NCBI RefSeq assembly: GCF_001625445.1
Contig: NZ_LWHG01000034.1
Span: 62,001 to 126,000, forward strand
Source: Haladaptatus sp. R4
Lineage (GTDB): Archaea; Halobacteriota; Halobacteria; Halobacteriales; Haladaptataceae
DNA length: 64,000 bases
Direction: 5' to 3'
Shown: piece by piece, positions 46,057 through 56,224 of the stretch
Position numbering within the stretch: position 1 is the first letter of the stretch
Layout of the letters: every line of letters begins with the position of its first letter
Translations under genes and position numbers: made by a program
The notes under the pieces: generated by a model
Databases searched by the model: none
Seen by the model: only the letters and a program-made list of their open reading frames with translations
Told to the model about the DNA's origin: nothing

Positions 46057-46103
46057 TGTGTATCCACTGCTATCGCCTACAGATACAAAAACGTTCGTAT
46101 AGT

Positions 46104-46131
46104 ATTCCGAATTTCCCGCAATACCGAATTT
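46104..46131. promoter_or_regulatory. Direct repeat in the divergent promoter of the sulfur operons
   Basis: ATTCCGAATTT and ATACCGAATTT, 17 bases apart (10 of 11 identical), in the A+T-rich 209-base gap between the rhodanese-MBL gene and tusA. Differs from the TauE/HTH element. A regulator site is possible; a chance repeat in A+T-rich DNA is too. Confidence 0.4.
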
Positions 46132-46265
46132 GTCGTAACTGATTAATTGCGTGTAGGAGCGCACAATGTACAATAACTTATTATCGGTAGTGGATGGTCT
46201 CTACAATAATCAACACACTTTTAACGTCCTAACCAATATTGTCCGATACGTCCAATACACGAACC

Positions 46266-46523
46266 ATGAGTACGAAATTCGATATCACGGAGACGCTCGA
46301 CGTAATGGGAATGAACTGCCCGATGCCGGTCGTGAAGACCAAGCAGGCGACCGACTCGCTCTCGGAAGGGGAGGTCCTCGAAGTCGTGGCGACCGACTCG
46401 GGGAGCATGAGCGACTTGAAAGGATGGGCCGACACCACCGACGGCGTCGAGCTCCTCGACCAGGAAGAGGGTGAAAAGAACGGCGAAGCGGTGTTCCGCC
46501 ACTACGTTCGGAAGACGGAGTGA
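46266..46523 (+). CDS. tusA: TusA-family sulfur carrier protein
   Basis: 85 residues. The CPxP-type motif is GMNCPMPVVKTKQA, with sulfur-carrying Cys18. TusA proteins relay persulfide sulfur between enzymes such as rhodaneses and DsrE proteins. The in-frame ATG at 46239 adds nine residues of no family character, so 46266 is used. Followed after three bases by the DsrE-like gene, so the two are one operon, divergent from the rhodanese-MBL operon. Confidence 0.92.
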   Translation: MSTKFDITETLDVMGMNCPMPVVKTKQATDSLSEGEVLEVVATDSGSMSDLKGWADTTDGVELLDQEEGEKNGEAVFRHYVRKTE

Positions 46524-46526
46524 CCC

Positions 46527-47101
46527 ATGAGCACGGACACAACGACCGCTACCGGTGACGGCGTCGATGACGAAACTGCTCTCGCCAGCCGTATCGAAGA
46601 GTTGGAGGAGGAACTAGCCGACCTGAAGGAGGAAGTCGGCGGGCAGAAGAAGATGACCATCATCGCCACGAAAGGCACGCTGGACATGGCCTACCCGCCG
46701 CTCATCCTCGCCAGCACCGCCGCCGCGTTCGGCTGGGACGTCGTGGTCTTCCACACGTTCTGGGGGCTCGACATCCTCCATCAGGAGAAATCGAAGAGCC
46801 TCAAACTCAGCGCGGTCGGCAACCCGAGCATGCCGATGCCGACGCGCTCGCGGCGCTCCCCTACATGGATTCGATGGCGACGAAGATGATGGAGCGCAAG
46901 ATCGAGGAGAACGGGACGGCGACCATCGAGGAACTCATCGACGTGTCGATCGAGACCGGCGTCGAACTGCAGGCCTGTCAGATGACGATGGACCTGATGG
47001 ACTACGACGAGGCCGAATTCTACGACGGCGTCGTCTCGGGCGTCGGGGCCGCCACCGCTCTCGAACACATGGCCGATTCCGACGTGCAGTTGCTCGTATA
47101 G
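46527..47101 (+). CDS. DsrE/DsrF-like sulfur-relay protein (frameshifted)
   Basis: About 191 residues. A coiled-coil-like start (ASRIEELEEELADLKEEVG) precedes the DsrE/F-like domain: MTIIATKGTLDMAYPPLILA, FGWDVVVFHTFWGLDIL. One base is missing near 46848, within PSMPMPDALAALPYMDSM; the chain resumes ATKMMERKIEENG, and ends with the Cys motif VELQACQMTMDLMDYDE (the sulfur-accepting Cys region) and DVQLLV. Forms a TusA-DsrE relay pair, presumably passing sulfane sulfur from the imported thiosulfate or from persulfide. Confidence 0.86.
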
Positions 47102-47366
47102 ATCGGCCGTCTCATCGCGATTTCCTTTTCCTCATGCCGAGGATTGTCACACTCTCACAAGTTTTTTTGCGGAGATACTCGTTTCAGTGAGCAAGGTCGA
47201 ACCATGACCACCACTCTCCTTCACTGACCGGATACTCCGGGTCAGTTCGCCGTTTACCCGTTCGTTACGCCAGCGTAGCGGCCGCCAGTGACCCGTTCCC
47301 GGTCGGAATTCGAACCCGAAAGCGTAGAGCGGCGTCTTCGCCGAAGTACTGCGAAAGAATTCAGGC

Positions 47367-48664
47367 ATGCAATCAGGTTCAGCAATCATCGCGAAACGAG
47401 TGGACGACGGACGTCCGAAAACGGACGATATCAGCGCGCTCGCCGACGCGGCGGGCTACGAAGTGGTCGGGACGATAACCCAATCGCGGACGGAGGATTC
47501 GAACTATCAGTTCGGTCGCGGAAAGGCCGAGGAACTGGCGAAACGGATCGACGATTCGGACGCCGATTCCGTGGTCTTCGACAACCCGCTCTCGCCACAA
47601 CAGACGTTCGAAATCGGGGAACTGTGTCCGGACGAAACCGAAATCCTCGACAGATACCGTCTCGTCCTCGAAATCTTCGCCCAGCAGGCCGGAACGAAGG
47701 AAGCACAGCTACAGGTCAAACTCGCGGAGTTACGGTACGAACTACCGCGCGTCCAGGCCGAAATCAGGTTGGAGAAGGAAGTCGCGAACGAGCGGCGGTC
47801 GCGGAACGGCCTCGGCGAGAAGGAGGACCGGCGCGTCACCGACATCCGTGACCGAATCGAAACGATCGAAACGAAACTCGACAACCTCTCGGACATCGAC
47901 GGGCAGCGGCGCGAAAAGCGCCGCGACCAGGGGTTCTCCCTCGTCGCCTCGCGGGGTACACGAACGCCGGGAAGTCCACGCTCCTGCGTAGAGTGGCCGA
48001 CGAGATGGAGGTCTCCCCGGAACGCCACGAGGACCTCCACGAGAGCGCGGGCGTCGAGGATAGATTGTTCAAGACGCTCGAAACGACGACGAGACGGGCC
48101 GAGATTCGCGGGCGACGGACGCTCGTCACCGACACGGTCGGGTTCATTCAGGACCTGCCCCACTGGTTGGTCGAATCGTTCGAGACGACGTTGACCGAGA
48201 CGTACGAGGCGGACCTCGTCTGTCTCGTCGCCGATGTGAGCGACCCGGTAGCGGAACTACGCGAGAAACTGCGAACCTCACGCGACCTCCTCGACGACGA
48301 AGTCGAGCGGGTCGTGACGGTACTGAACAAGGCGGACGAACTTTCTTCATCGGAAATCGACGAACGACTCGAAGGCGTGGCCGACCTCGCCCCGAATCCC
48401 GTCGTGGTCAGCGTCATCGAGGACGACGGAATCGATAGCCTCGAAAAACGAATCGCCGACGAACTCCCGGCGTTGAGGGAGGAGCGGATACGGCTTCCCA
48501 ACACGGACGACGGCATGGCGCTGCTCTCGTGGCTCTACGACCACGCTCGCGTCGAGGAGGTGTGCTACCCGTCGGGAGAGCGCGTCGTCGTGGAGTTCGC
48601 CGCCGTCCCGTCCGTGGCGAAACGAGCGACTTCGAAGGCCGACGCGATGGTAAGCCGAGGGTAA
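47367..48664 (+). CDS. hflX: HflX-type GTPase (frameshifted)
   Basis: About 433 residues. The N-terminal HflX domain is recognisable: GRGKAEELAKRIDDSDADSV, VFDNPLSPQQTFEIGELC, EILDRYRLVLEIFAQQAG, KEAQLQVKLAELRYELPRVQ. One base is missing near 47952; the G domain follows with G1 GYTNAGKSTL, G3 DTVGFIQDLPHWL, LVCLVADVSDP and G4-like VLNKADEL. HflX binds ribosomes and splits stalled ones. In archaea it is a general GTPase of translation or RNA metabolism. Upstream 265-base gap has a run of seven T at 47161-47167. Confidence 0.9.
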
Positions 48665-48736
48665 CGGCCGAATATTCATAGCGTTCCCGCCCGTACCTCG
48701 TTCGATGCCCGCGACGGGCACGGGGGACTGGGGACC

Positions 48737-49450
48737 ATGAGTAGTGAAACACAGCCACCGAAACGACAGCAGGGGGCGTCAGAACGGGAATTCGTCGCCC
48801 CGACGAATCGGGAACAGGGCAAGGAGGAACTGCCGGGGCGTTTCGACTCGAAACTCCGGGACTCGCTCGGTACCTCGCCGTTCATCCTCACGAAGTTCGA
48901 TAAGTTCATGAACTGGGTCAGGGGGTCGTCGATGTTCATGCTGCAGTTCGGCATCGCCTGCTGTAGCATCGAGATGATGCACACCTACGCCGTGAAACAC
49001 GATTTGGATCGTTTCGGGGCGGGGGTTCCGCGCGCCTCGCCGCGGCAGGCCGACGTCATCATCGTGCCGGGAACCATCGTCTCGAAGTTCGCGCCGCGGA
49101 TGAAGCGCGTCTACGACCAGATGCCCGAACCGAAGTTCGTCGTCAGCATGGGGTCGTGTACCTGCTCGGGCGGGCCGTTCCAGCAGGGGTACAACGTCAT
49201 CAAGGGCGCGGAGGAGGTCATCCCGGTCGACATTCACGTCCCCGGGTGTCCGCCGCGACCCGAGGCGCTCATCTACGGAATCACCCATCTTCAGGAGCGA
49301 ATCGCCAACGGCGAGGCGGCACCGGTCGTGGTCAAACCGTACGAACTGGAGCGGTTCGGCGATTTGGAACCCGACGAGTTGGTGCGTTCGCTCGCGGACG
49401 AAATCGACGAGGACACCCTCGTCATGCGCTACAACTGGGTGGAAGAATGA
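48737..49450 (+). CDS. nuoB: NADH dehydrogenase-like complex I subunit B (NuoB)
   Basis: 237 residues, with a haloarchaeal N-terminal extension. Binds the N2 [4Fe-4S] cluster: Cys75-Cys76 in FGIACCSIEMM, Cys141 in GSCTCSGGPF, Cys171 in PGCPPRPEALIYG. It couples the arm to quinone reduction. Overlaps nuoCD (TGA/ATGA). The usual nuoA partner is missing upstream, where hflX ends 72 bases away. Confidence 0.94.
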   Translation: MSSETQPPKRQQGASEREFVAPTNREQGKEELPGRFDSKLRDSLGTSPFILTKFDKFMNWVRGSSMFMLQFGIACCSIEMMHTYAVKHDLDRFGAGVPRASPRQADVIIVPGTIVSKFAPRMKRVYDQMPEPKFVVSMGSCTCSGGPFQQGYNVIKGAEEVIPVDIHVPGCPPRPEALIYGITHLQERIANGEAAPVVVKPYELERFGDLEPDELVRSLADEIDEDTLVMRYNWVEE

Positions 49451-51107
49451 GTTCCCAGACGGAGGAACGAGGGCGAACGCGTCCGCAGGAGTTCGACCGC
49501 GACGAACTGGCGGAACTGCTCGGCGGTCACGTGCTCTCCCGCGACGACCACCTGAACGCACCCGGGTTCGTGATTCGGCCGGACGAAGTGCAGGAAGTCC
49601 TGACCGTACTGCGGGACGAGGCCGGATTCGACCATCTCTCGTGTCTGACCGCCCAGCAGTACGAGGACCGCTACGAGAGCATCTACCACCTCAAGAAGTA
49701 CGCGGACCCGACACAGGAGGTGAGCATCGTCGTTCCGACCACGACCGACGACCCCGTGAGCGAGACGGCGGAACCCGTCTTTCGGACGGCGGAGTGGCAC
49801 GAACGCGAAGCCTTCGACCTCGTCGGAATCGAGTACGACGGCAACCCGGATTTGCGGCGGATTCTCCTCCCGCGGGGCTGGCAGGGCCACCCGCTCTCGC
49901 TCGACTACGATCAGTACAAGACCCAGATCGTCCCGTTCGAGAAGCACAAGAATCCCATCGCGAAGGACGAGTACGCGGACAACGCCGATACGCTGTTCAT
50001 CAACATCGGGCCGCACCACCCGGCGACCCACGGCGTCCTCCACATCGAGCGCGTCCTCGATGGCGAGCAGGTGATCGACGTGCACCCCGACATCGGCTAC
50101 CTGCACCGCTGTGAGGAGCAAATGGCCCAAAACGGCACGTATCGCCACCAAATCATGCCGTATCCCGACCGTTGGGATTACACCGCGAACATGACCAACG
50201 AGTGGGCCTACGCGCGGGCCGCGGAGGACCTCGCGGACATCGACGTTCCGGAATACGCCCAAATCCTGCGGACGTTCGGCGTCGAACTCTCGCGCATGGC
50301 GGGTCACTTTCTCGCGCTCGGCACTTTCTCGCTCGACGTGTACGGCGACTTCACGGCCATCTTCCAGTACGCGTTCCGCGACCGAGAAATCGTTCAGAAC
50401 GTCCTGGAGGATTTGACCGGTCAGCGCATGATGTTCAACTACTTCCGCCTCGGCGGCGTCATCTGGGACGTTCCGGAGCCACGGGAGGAGTTCTTCGACA
50501 AGACGCTGGACTTCGTCTACGGACTCCCGGCCGCGCTCGAAGAGTACCACGCCCTGCTCACGGAGAACGAACTCTTCCAACTGCGCTGTGTCGATACCGG
50601 CGTCCTCGACCCGAGGTCGCAAAACAGTACGGCGTGACGGGTCCAGTCGCCCGCGGGTCGGGAATCGACTACGACCTGCGCCGCGACGACCCGTACGGCT
50701 ACTACGACCAACTCGACTGGAACGTCGTCACCGAAGACGGCTGTGACAACTACGCCCGCGTGTTGGTTCGGCTACGCGAGGTCGAACAGTCCGCCAGAAT
50801 CGTCGAGCAGTGCGTCGAACTGCTGGCCAACTGGCCCGAGGAGGAACGGACCTTGCAGTCGAACGTGCCGCGAACCCTGAAACCGCCGATGGACGCCGAA
50901 ACGTATCGCGCGGTCGAAGGGGCGAAGGGCGAACTCGGTGTCTACATCCGCTCGGACAACACCGCCAAGCCCGCGCGGTTCAAGATCCGAAGCCCGTGTT
51001 TCCACAACCTCTCGGCGCTGCCGGAGATGGCCGAAGGCGAGTTCGTGCCGGACCTGATCGCCTCGCTCGGCAGCCTCGACATCGTGTTGGGCGAGGTGGA
51101 TCGGTAG
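49447..51107 (+). CDS. nuoCD: Complex I subunits C/D fusion (frameshifted)
   Basis: About 553 residues. N-terminal NuoC-like domain (about 1-150: HDLHSCLTAQQYEDRYE type, EREAFDLVGIEYDGNPDLRR) fused to NuoD: FINIGPHHPATHGVLHIERV, DIGYLHRCEEQMAQNGTYR, LGGVIWDVPEPREEFFDKT. One base is missing near 50612, in LDPEVAKQYGVTGPVARGSG; the remainder reads to VLGEVDR, including PRFKIRSPCFHNLSALPEM-like quinone-site region. The fused CD form is normal for haloarchaea and several bacteria. No nuoH or nuoI follows. Confidence 0.93.
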
Positions 51108-51161
51108 GTTTCCCGAGAACACACCGAAGCACTCTTTCTTTTCGCCTTCGTGGTCCCGAAT

Positions 51162-51320
51162 ATGGCAAGCCTCAAACGCAGCCTCGCCTTGCTCGTCGCG
51201 CTCGTCGGCGTCGCGTTCGCCGTCCACTACGTCCTCTTCGGATCGCTCCCGCTCGGCAAACCGCAGATGCTTGAGGACGACGAAATCGACGAAATCGACT
51301 TCGAAACGGCGACGGAATAA
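51162..51320 (+). CDS. Small membrane protein downstream of nuoCD
   Basis: 52 residues: MASLKRSLALLVALVGVAFA, then VHYVLFGSLPLGKPQMLEDD and EIDEIDFETATE. One transmembrane helix with an acidic tail. It starts 54 bases after nuoCD and may share its transcript. Shorter than the usual ORF cut-off. A role as a small complex I subunit or assembly protein is possible but only by position. Confidence 0.6.
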   Translation: MASLKRSLALLVALVGVAFAVHYVLFGSLPLGKPQMLEDDEIDEIDFETATE

Positions 51321-51380
51321 CCGCGATTTTCGGTCCGTATTTTCTTCCGTGAGCGTCCGAGACCACGGATTCCGACCCGC

Positions 51381-52355
51381 TCAGTCTTCACACCACGTCA
51401 GCGAGAGGTATCGCCCCCTGAGGCGTCCGGGTGTCGGCACCGATCCGACGACGTTCCAGCCGTCGGATTCGCGCCGAAGGAGCGTCCCGCGGTGGGTCAC
51501 GGCCAGCACGTCGCCATCGACCACGCACCAACCGATTGCCACCTCCTCCGGGGTCGGTGACGACACCGATTCCAGCGTTTCCCCGTCGTGACTTTCGAAC
51601 AGCGCGTGGCCGCCGTCGTCCCACGACGGGGACGAACCGGGTGCGCCGCCCGCGTAAAGGGTGCCGCCGTGGACGAACGCCCCGCGGAAATACCGCTGAT
51701 CGTATTCGCCGTCCAACCGCGACCACGACCGTCCGACATCAGTGGAGCGGTACCAACCGCTCCCCGTCGAGGCGACGAGGGTTTCCGCGTCGGCCATGTG
51801 GAGGTGGTGGATGTCGTCCGTATTCGGCGCGTCGTGGTCGATACACCGCTCCTGCCAACTCTCGCCGCCGTCGTCGCTCACGTGCACGCCGCCGACTTCG
51901 ACGCCAGCGACGAGTCGGTCGGGAGCATCCGGGTGGGTGCAGAGGCTTCGAACCTGCGCGAGTCCGTCGTGGCGCTCCAGTCCCCAGTCGAACCGCTCGC
52001 GCAACTCCCGAAAGCCGACGACCTCGTCCCAGTCCGCCGCCTCGGATGGGAGTCCGTACTCCACGTCGGCGACGAACAGGCGGGCGGGGCGCGTCCCGAC
52101 GTAGAGCCTGTCGCCGGACGGATTGGTGGCGACGGCGTACACTTCCTCGTCCGGGAACGGAAGCTTCGTCCAGTCGTCTCCGTCCGCTGCGTGATACAGC
52201 CCGGATTTCGCGGCCGCGAAGGGTCCGGAAAGAGCGTCGAACCATTTCACTCGGAACACGCGTTCCGCGTCGAGCAGTTTTTCGTCCGTCGTTTCACCCG
52301 GCCCGCGGACGCTGGAGATTCGATACACGCCGTCGTCGCTTCCTGCGATGAGCAT
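51381..52355 (-). CDS. BNR/Asp-box beta-propeller protein
   Basis: 324 residues without a signal peptide. At least four Asp-box (SxDxGxxW) motifs occur, for example VSDDGGESWQE and STDVGRSWSR, spaced as in six-bladed BNR or WD-like propellers. The start LIAGSDDGVYRISSVRG and C-terminal VVGSVPTPGRLRGRYL are part of the blades. Haloarchaea have several such cytoplasmic HVO-type propellers of unknown function; no catalytic residues of sialidases are visible. It faces the 52-residue gene across a 60-base gap. Confidence 0.78.
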   Translation of the reverse strand: MLIAGSDDGVYRISSVRGPGETTDEKLLDAERVFRVKWFDALSGPFAAAKSGLYHAADGDDWTKLPFPDEEVYAVATNPSGDRLYVGTRPARLFVADVEYGLPSEAADWDEVVGFRELRERFDWGLERHDGLAQVRSLCTHPDAPDRLVAGVEVGGVHVSDDGGESWQERCIDHDAPNTDDIHHLHMADAETLVASTGSGWYRSTDVGRSWSRLDGEYDQRYFRGAFVHGGTLYAGGAPGSSPSWDDGGHALFESHDGETLESVSSPTPEEVAIGWCVVDGDVLAVTHRGTLLRRESDGWNVVGSVPTPGRLRGRYLSLTWCED

Positions 52356-52477
52356 ACGAAAGAAATCCGTCAGGATTGGCTTAAACGCTCCCGAAAGCGC
52401 GTTTGTGTAGAATTATTTTCAATTTCGAGCGTTGCCGACCGGACGGCTACAAGAGAAGAGGTGTTACCGAAGGGAAC

Positions 52478-53929
52478 TCAGCCCAGTCGGTATTTCAGCC
52501 CGTTCGAAATCCGTTTTCGCTGGTACACCAGTTCGCCGAGCAACCAGAGGACGAGGAGCAGGATGGCGAAGATGACGGCGATGAACGCGTACTCGCTCAT
52601 CCAGATGGGACGGATGAACGGCGTCACTTGGTCCCATCGCTCGCCGTAGTGGCGCATCGTGTCCTGCATCGACGTTCCGGCGAAGGCGTGGCCGAGGAAG
52701 ACCGACATCCTGAGGCTCTTTCCGGTTCCGGGGTCGAGGTTCGCGCTGCCGGAGATTTGGTACGTTCCGGAGGCGTTCTGGTCGGCGATGGTCGGACCGT
52801 TGGATTCGTCGCCGGTGCCGATGCGCTCGGCGTCGTACGGAAGCCACGGTGCGTAGAACTCCCAGACGATTTTTCCTTCGGGAGTGACTTCGATGACGCG
52901 GTGGTCCGAGGAGTCCACGACGAGCGTGTTGCCGTTCGGGAGGCGGTCGGCGTCGCGCGGCCACGTCAGCGTGTCGGACGACCCGAGCGTCCACGTCCGG
53001 TTCCAGTCGTTCCCATCCTTCTCGTACTCGACGACGCGGTTGTTCTCGGAGTCGGCGACGAGAAACGTCGGTTTGCCCGACTCGCTTTCGAGGTAGTCGG
53101 GATTGTGCTGTTTGTTGAGGATGGAGGTGTTCCCGGGTTCACCGAGTTTCATCGTGACTTTCTTCGTCTTCCGGTCGATGACGAGGACTTGATCCATGTT
53201 TCGCGGGTCCACCGCGAACTTACCCGGCGCGATCTGCTGGACGTTGTTGAGGTGCGTCCAGTCGCCGGTGAATTCGCCACCCTGGTTCTTGTCGTAGTAG
53301 TTGGTGAAATGCCACTGCCAGACGATTTTGTCCTTTTCGAGACTGTAAACGTACACGCGGTCGTTGTTCTCTCCCGTGCTCGAATTGTAGTTGCGGAGGT
53401 TACCGACGAGCAGTTCCGTGCCGTTGTTGATGAGGTCGATGTCGTGGGTGTCCTTGATCGGAAGGGTTCGAGACCAGACTTTCTTCTTCGTCTCCGGATC
53501 CATCTCGTACACGACGGTCTTGCCGCGCTGCGTCGAGACGACGAGGAGGTTGCCGTTCGGAAGCGGATCGACGTCGTAGAACCACGATACCCCTTCCTTC
53601 GACCCGTTGTACACCCAGTTTATGTTGCCTTTGGGGCCGACGGAGACGAGTCGGGCGGGCTTCTTCCTGTTTCCTTCTCCCTGAAAGTTGAACCCTTGAA
53701 CGCTGATTATCGTCGTACCGTTCGCGGGTTGATCGATGGTTCCAGGTTTGAGGTTCGATACGCTCGGGTCGTACGTGATTGCGGAGACCACGGAGGGCGT
53801 AAGCAGGGCGACGACCACTAATAAGACGATCCCACGCGTGAGCCAAGCACGCGGTGGGAGTCGCTCCGTCAAGTCCATAACGTAATCATGTTGACGTACT
53901 GTTTGAGTATTTTGCGTTTCGTCTACCAT
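52478..53929 (-). CDS. Arylsulfotransferase (ASST)-like membrane protein
   Basis: 483 residues. A hydrophobic helix near residues 30-50 (GIVLLVVVALLTPSVVSA) anchors an outside beta-propeller with the ASST/Arylsulfotrans_2 pattern: YDVDPLPNGNLLVVST, DTHDIDLINNGTELLVGN, WPRDADRLPNGNTLVVDSSD and VIEVTPEGKIVWEF, plus a conserved HNPDYLE. The C-terminus has a second helix (FIAVIFAILLLVLWLLG) and a basic tail. In-frame ATG at 53878 (MDLTERLPP) is an alternative start. In haloarchaea these proteins sit in cell-surface glycan clusters and could transfer sulfate to surface sugars; the catalytic His of bacterial ASST was not confirmed. Confidence 0.75.
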   Translation of the reverse strand: MVDETQNTQTVRQHDYVMDLTERLPPRAWLTRGIVLLVVVALLTPSVVSAITYDPSVSNLKPGTIDQPANGTTIISVQGFNFQGEGNRKKPARLVSVGPKGNINWVYNGSKEGVSWFYDVDPLPNGNLLVVSTQRGKTVVYEMDPETKKKVWSRTLPIKDTHDIDLINNGTELLVGNLRNYNSSTGENNDRVYVYSLEKDKIVWQWHFTNYYDKNQGGEFTGDWTHLNNVQQIAPGKFAVDPRNMDQVLVIDRKTKKVTMKLGEPGNTSILNKQHNPDYLESESGKPTFLVADSENNRVVEYEKDGNDWNRTWTLGSSDTLTWPRDADRLPNGNTLVVDSSDHRVIEVTPEGKIVWEFYAPWLPYDAERIGTGDESNGPTIADQNASGTYQISGSANLDPGTGKSLRMSVFLGHAFAGTSMQDTMRHYGERWDQVTPFIRPIWMSEYAFIAVIFAILLLVLWLLGELVYQRKRISNGLKYRLG

Positions 53930-54088
53930 CCTCGTCGGCTGATTTTTGGTTTCTCGATGACAGTATCAGATCTGACATGACGGCGAACGATCTTCGGCGT
54001 TCGATCGCCGAGAACAAGCCGTTACTCCATCCGGTGGACGAGTAGCGAGCAATGTCTTTTAAGCGAGCAGGTAGTCACGAACTCCCGA

Positions 54089-55196
54089 ATGGCCCCTGAC
54101 ATCGACCTCCGGTTGCTCGTCCCCGCACCCGTTCGGCGCATTCCCACCGACCTCGGGGTCGTCGTCTGCTTCGTTCTCGTGACCGGTCTCTCGGTTCTCC
54201 TCCCCGTCGTGCGCGACTGGCCGATTCGACTCCTCCTCGCGATGCCGTTCGTCCTGTTCGTTCCCGGCTACGTCGTCATCGCGGCGCTGTTCCCAGAGGG
54301 GAAATCGGCGGACCGGGAAACATCGGCGGGTCCGGAACGACCAGCAGAATCGGAACGATCAGCAGAGTCCGAAGAAACGGCGGAAGTCGGGTCCACCGTC
54401 GAACGGGTTCGCTCCCGGTTCGACGGCGGAATCGGCCTCCTCGACCGCTTCGCGCTCTCGTTCGGCGCGTAGCATCGCGGTCGTCCCGCTGATCGGACTC
54501 GTGCTCGATTTTACCCTGTGGGGAATCAGACTGGTTCCCGTGGTCGTCGCAGTCGGCGGATTTACCCTCCTCACGACGGCCCTCGCAGTGGTTCGTCGGT
54601 GGAACGTCCCCGAAGCGGAGCGGTTTTCGATTCCGTTCCGTCGGTGGGGCGCAGCGATTCGGACGTCGCTCCTCCGTCCGGCAACGCGAACCGATGCGGC
54701 GTTGAACGTCGTCGTCGTGCTGTGTGTCCTGCTCGCCGTTGCGAGCGTCGGGTACGCGGTCACGGTGCCCAACGACGGGGAGAACGTCACCGAGTTCTAT
54801 CTCCTATCGCGGGGCGACAACGGCACCCTCACCGCTGGCGGGTATCCGACCGACCTCACGACGGGGGAGCGGAAATCGGTGTACGTCGGGGTGAAAAACC
54901 ACGGGCACCAACGGGAGCGATACACCGTCGTCGTGCTCGTCCAACGGTTGGACACGACCGGGAACGGAAACGGAGCGAGCGTTCGGAACCAGCGGGAACT
55001 AACCCGCGTTCACGCCGTCGTCGGCCCGAACGAAACGTGGCGAACCGAAACGACGCTCGACCCAGGGATGACGGGGGACCACCTTCGCGTCCAGTATCTG
55101 CTGTACGAAGGACCTGTCCCGAACGAACCGTCCCAGAAGACGGCAGCACAGGAGCTTCACCTGTGGGTGAACGTTTCGAACGGTGGGAATTCGTGA
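54089..55196 (+). CDS. DUF1616-family membrane protein (frameshifted)
   Basis: About 369 residues after removal of one extra base near 54471 (SFGA, then SIAVVPLIGLVLDFT). Typical DUF1616 layout: VPTDLGVVVCFVLVTGLSVL-type first helix (here IPTDLGVVVCFVLVTGL), RLLLAMPFVLFVPGYVVIAA, an acidic loop, two further helices, then an outside beta-rich domain (VTEFYLLSRGDNGTLTAGGY to VNVSNGGNS). Found in haloarchaeal and methanogen cell-surface/S-layer glycosylation clusters, function unknown. The external part resembles a C-terminal immunoglobulin-like domain. It precedes the phosphatase-superfamily gene. Confidence 0.8.
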
Positions 55197-55294
55197 GATG
55201 TCGATCCCTGAAAATCGGTTCAGTATCGCGTTTCCGATTCGAGAGGTGTAGAACGGACGACAGAGTTATGTGAGTATCCCTATACAAAGTGACG

Positions 55295-56218
55295 ATGCAC
55301 ACAGTAACTGCCGAGCGCGTATCCAAGGCTCTGCGGAACCCATATCTACTGGCTCGGGAGACCAACAAACTCTATTACGGGACTTATAGGGACAACAGCG
55401 TCTACGGTACTGCCGTTCTGGACGAGGAGTGGGACAACCTGATACTGCTGGACGCCTGTCGGTACGACGTTTTCGAGGCGGAGAACACGCTTCCGGGTCG
55501 GTTGCACAAGCGACTGTCGAAGGCGAGCAGCACCGTCGGCTTTCTCGACCACAACTTCGATGGGAGACGGGTCCACGACACCGTCTACGTGACCGCCAAT
55601 CCCCAGCTAACGCGGAAGTCAGACGACCTCGACGCGGAATTCCACTCGGTCGTCAACGTCTGGGAGACCGACTGGGACGAGGAGGTCGGGTCGGTGACAC
55701 CCGAGGCGATGGCGAAACGCGCACTGGAAGCGAACGACGAGTTTCCGAACAAACGGCTGATACTGCACTTCCTGCAACCACACCTCCCGTTCATCGGCAA
55801 GTTCGGGCGGTCGCAGTTCGGATCGGGATTCGGCTCCGGATTCTGGACGAAGGTGAAGGAGGGCGACGTTTCGATTTCGGAGGAACGACTGTACGCCGCG
55901 TACCGCGAAAACCTACAGATCGCACTCCCGAGCGTACAGTCCCTCCTGGAGGAACTACCCGGACGGACGGTCGTCACGGCGGACCACGGACAGGCGTTCG
56001 GCGAACGCTCCTTCCCGCTCCCCATCAAGGAGTACGGTCACCCACGGGAGACGTACATGCCGTGCTTGACGGAGGTCCCGTGGTTGGTGTTCGATTCGGA
56101 CGAGGAAAAGCGGGTCACGGCCGAACCGCCGGTCGAACGGGAGCGCGAAATCGATACCGAGCGGCCGACGTCGGCGGAAGTCGAATCGCGATTGGAGCAA
56201 CTCGGTTACAAACTCTGA
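55295..56218 (+). CDS. Alkaline phosphatase-superfamily (sulfatase-like) protein 1
   Basis: 307 residues. The fold is visible through WDNLILLDACRYDVF (metal Asp and the nucleophile position) and RTVVTADHGQAFGER (metal-binding DHG), with HFLQPHLPFIGKFG between. The usual sulfatase nucleophile Ser/Cys-x-Pro-x-Arg signature is absent, so it may be a phosphatase-type or an inactive relative. In haloarchaeal surface glycan clusters such genes accompany glycosyltransferases and may add or remove phosphoryl or sulfuryl groups. An in-frame GTG at 55289 is an alternative start. Ends six bases before the flippase gene. Confidence 0.75.
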   Translation: MHTVTAERVSKALRNPYLLARETNKLYYGTYRDNSVYGTAVLDEEWDNLILLDACRYDVFEAENTLPGRLHKRLSKASSTVGFLDHNFDGRRVHDTVYVTANPQLTRKSDDLDAEFHSVVNVWETDWDEEVGSVTPEAMAKRALEANDEFPNKRLILHFLQPHLPFIGKFGRSQFGSGFGSGFWTKVKEGDVSISEERLYAAYRENLQIALPSVQSLLEELPGRTVVTADHGQAFGERSFPLPIKEYGHPRETYMPCLTEVPWLVFDSDEEKRVTAEPPVEREREIDTERPTSAEVESRLEQLGYKL

Positions 56219-56224
56219 TAGCCG

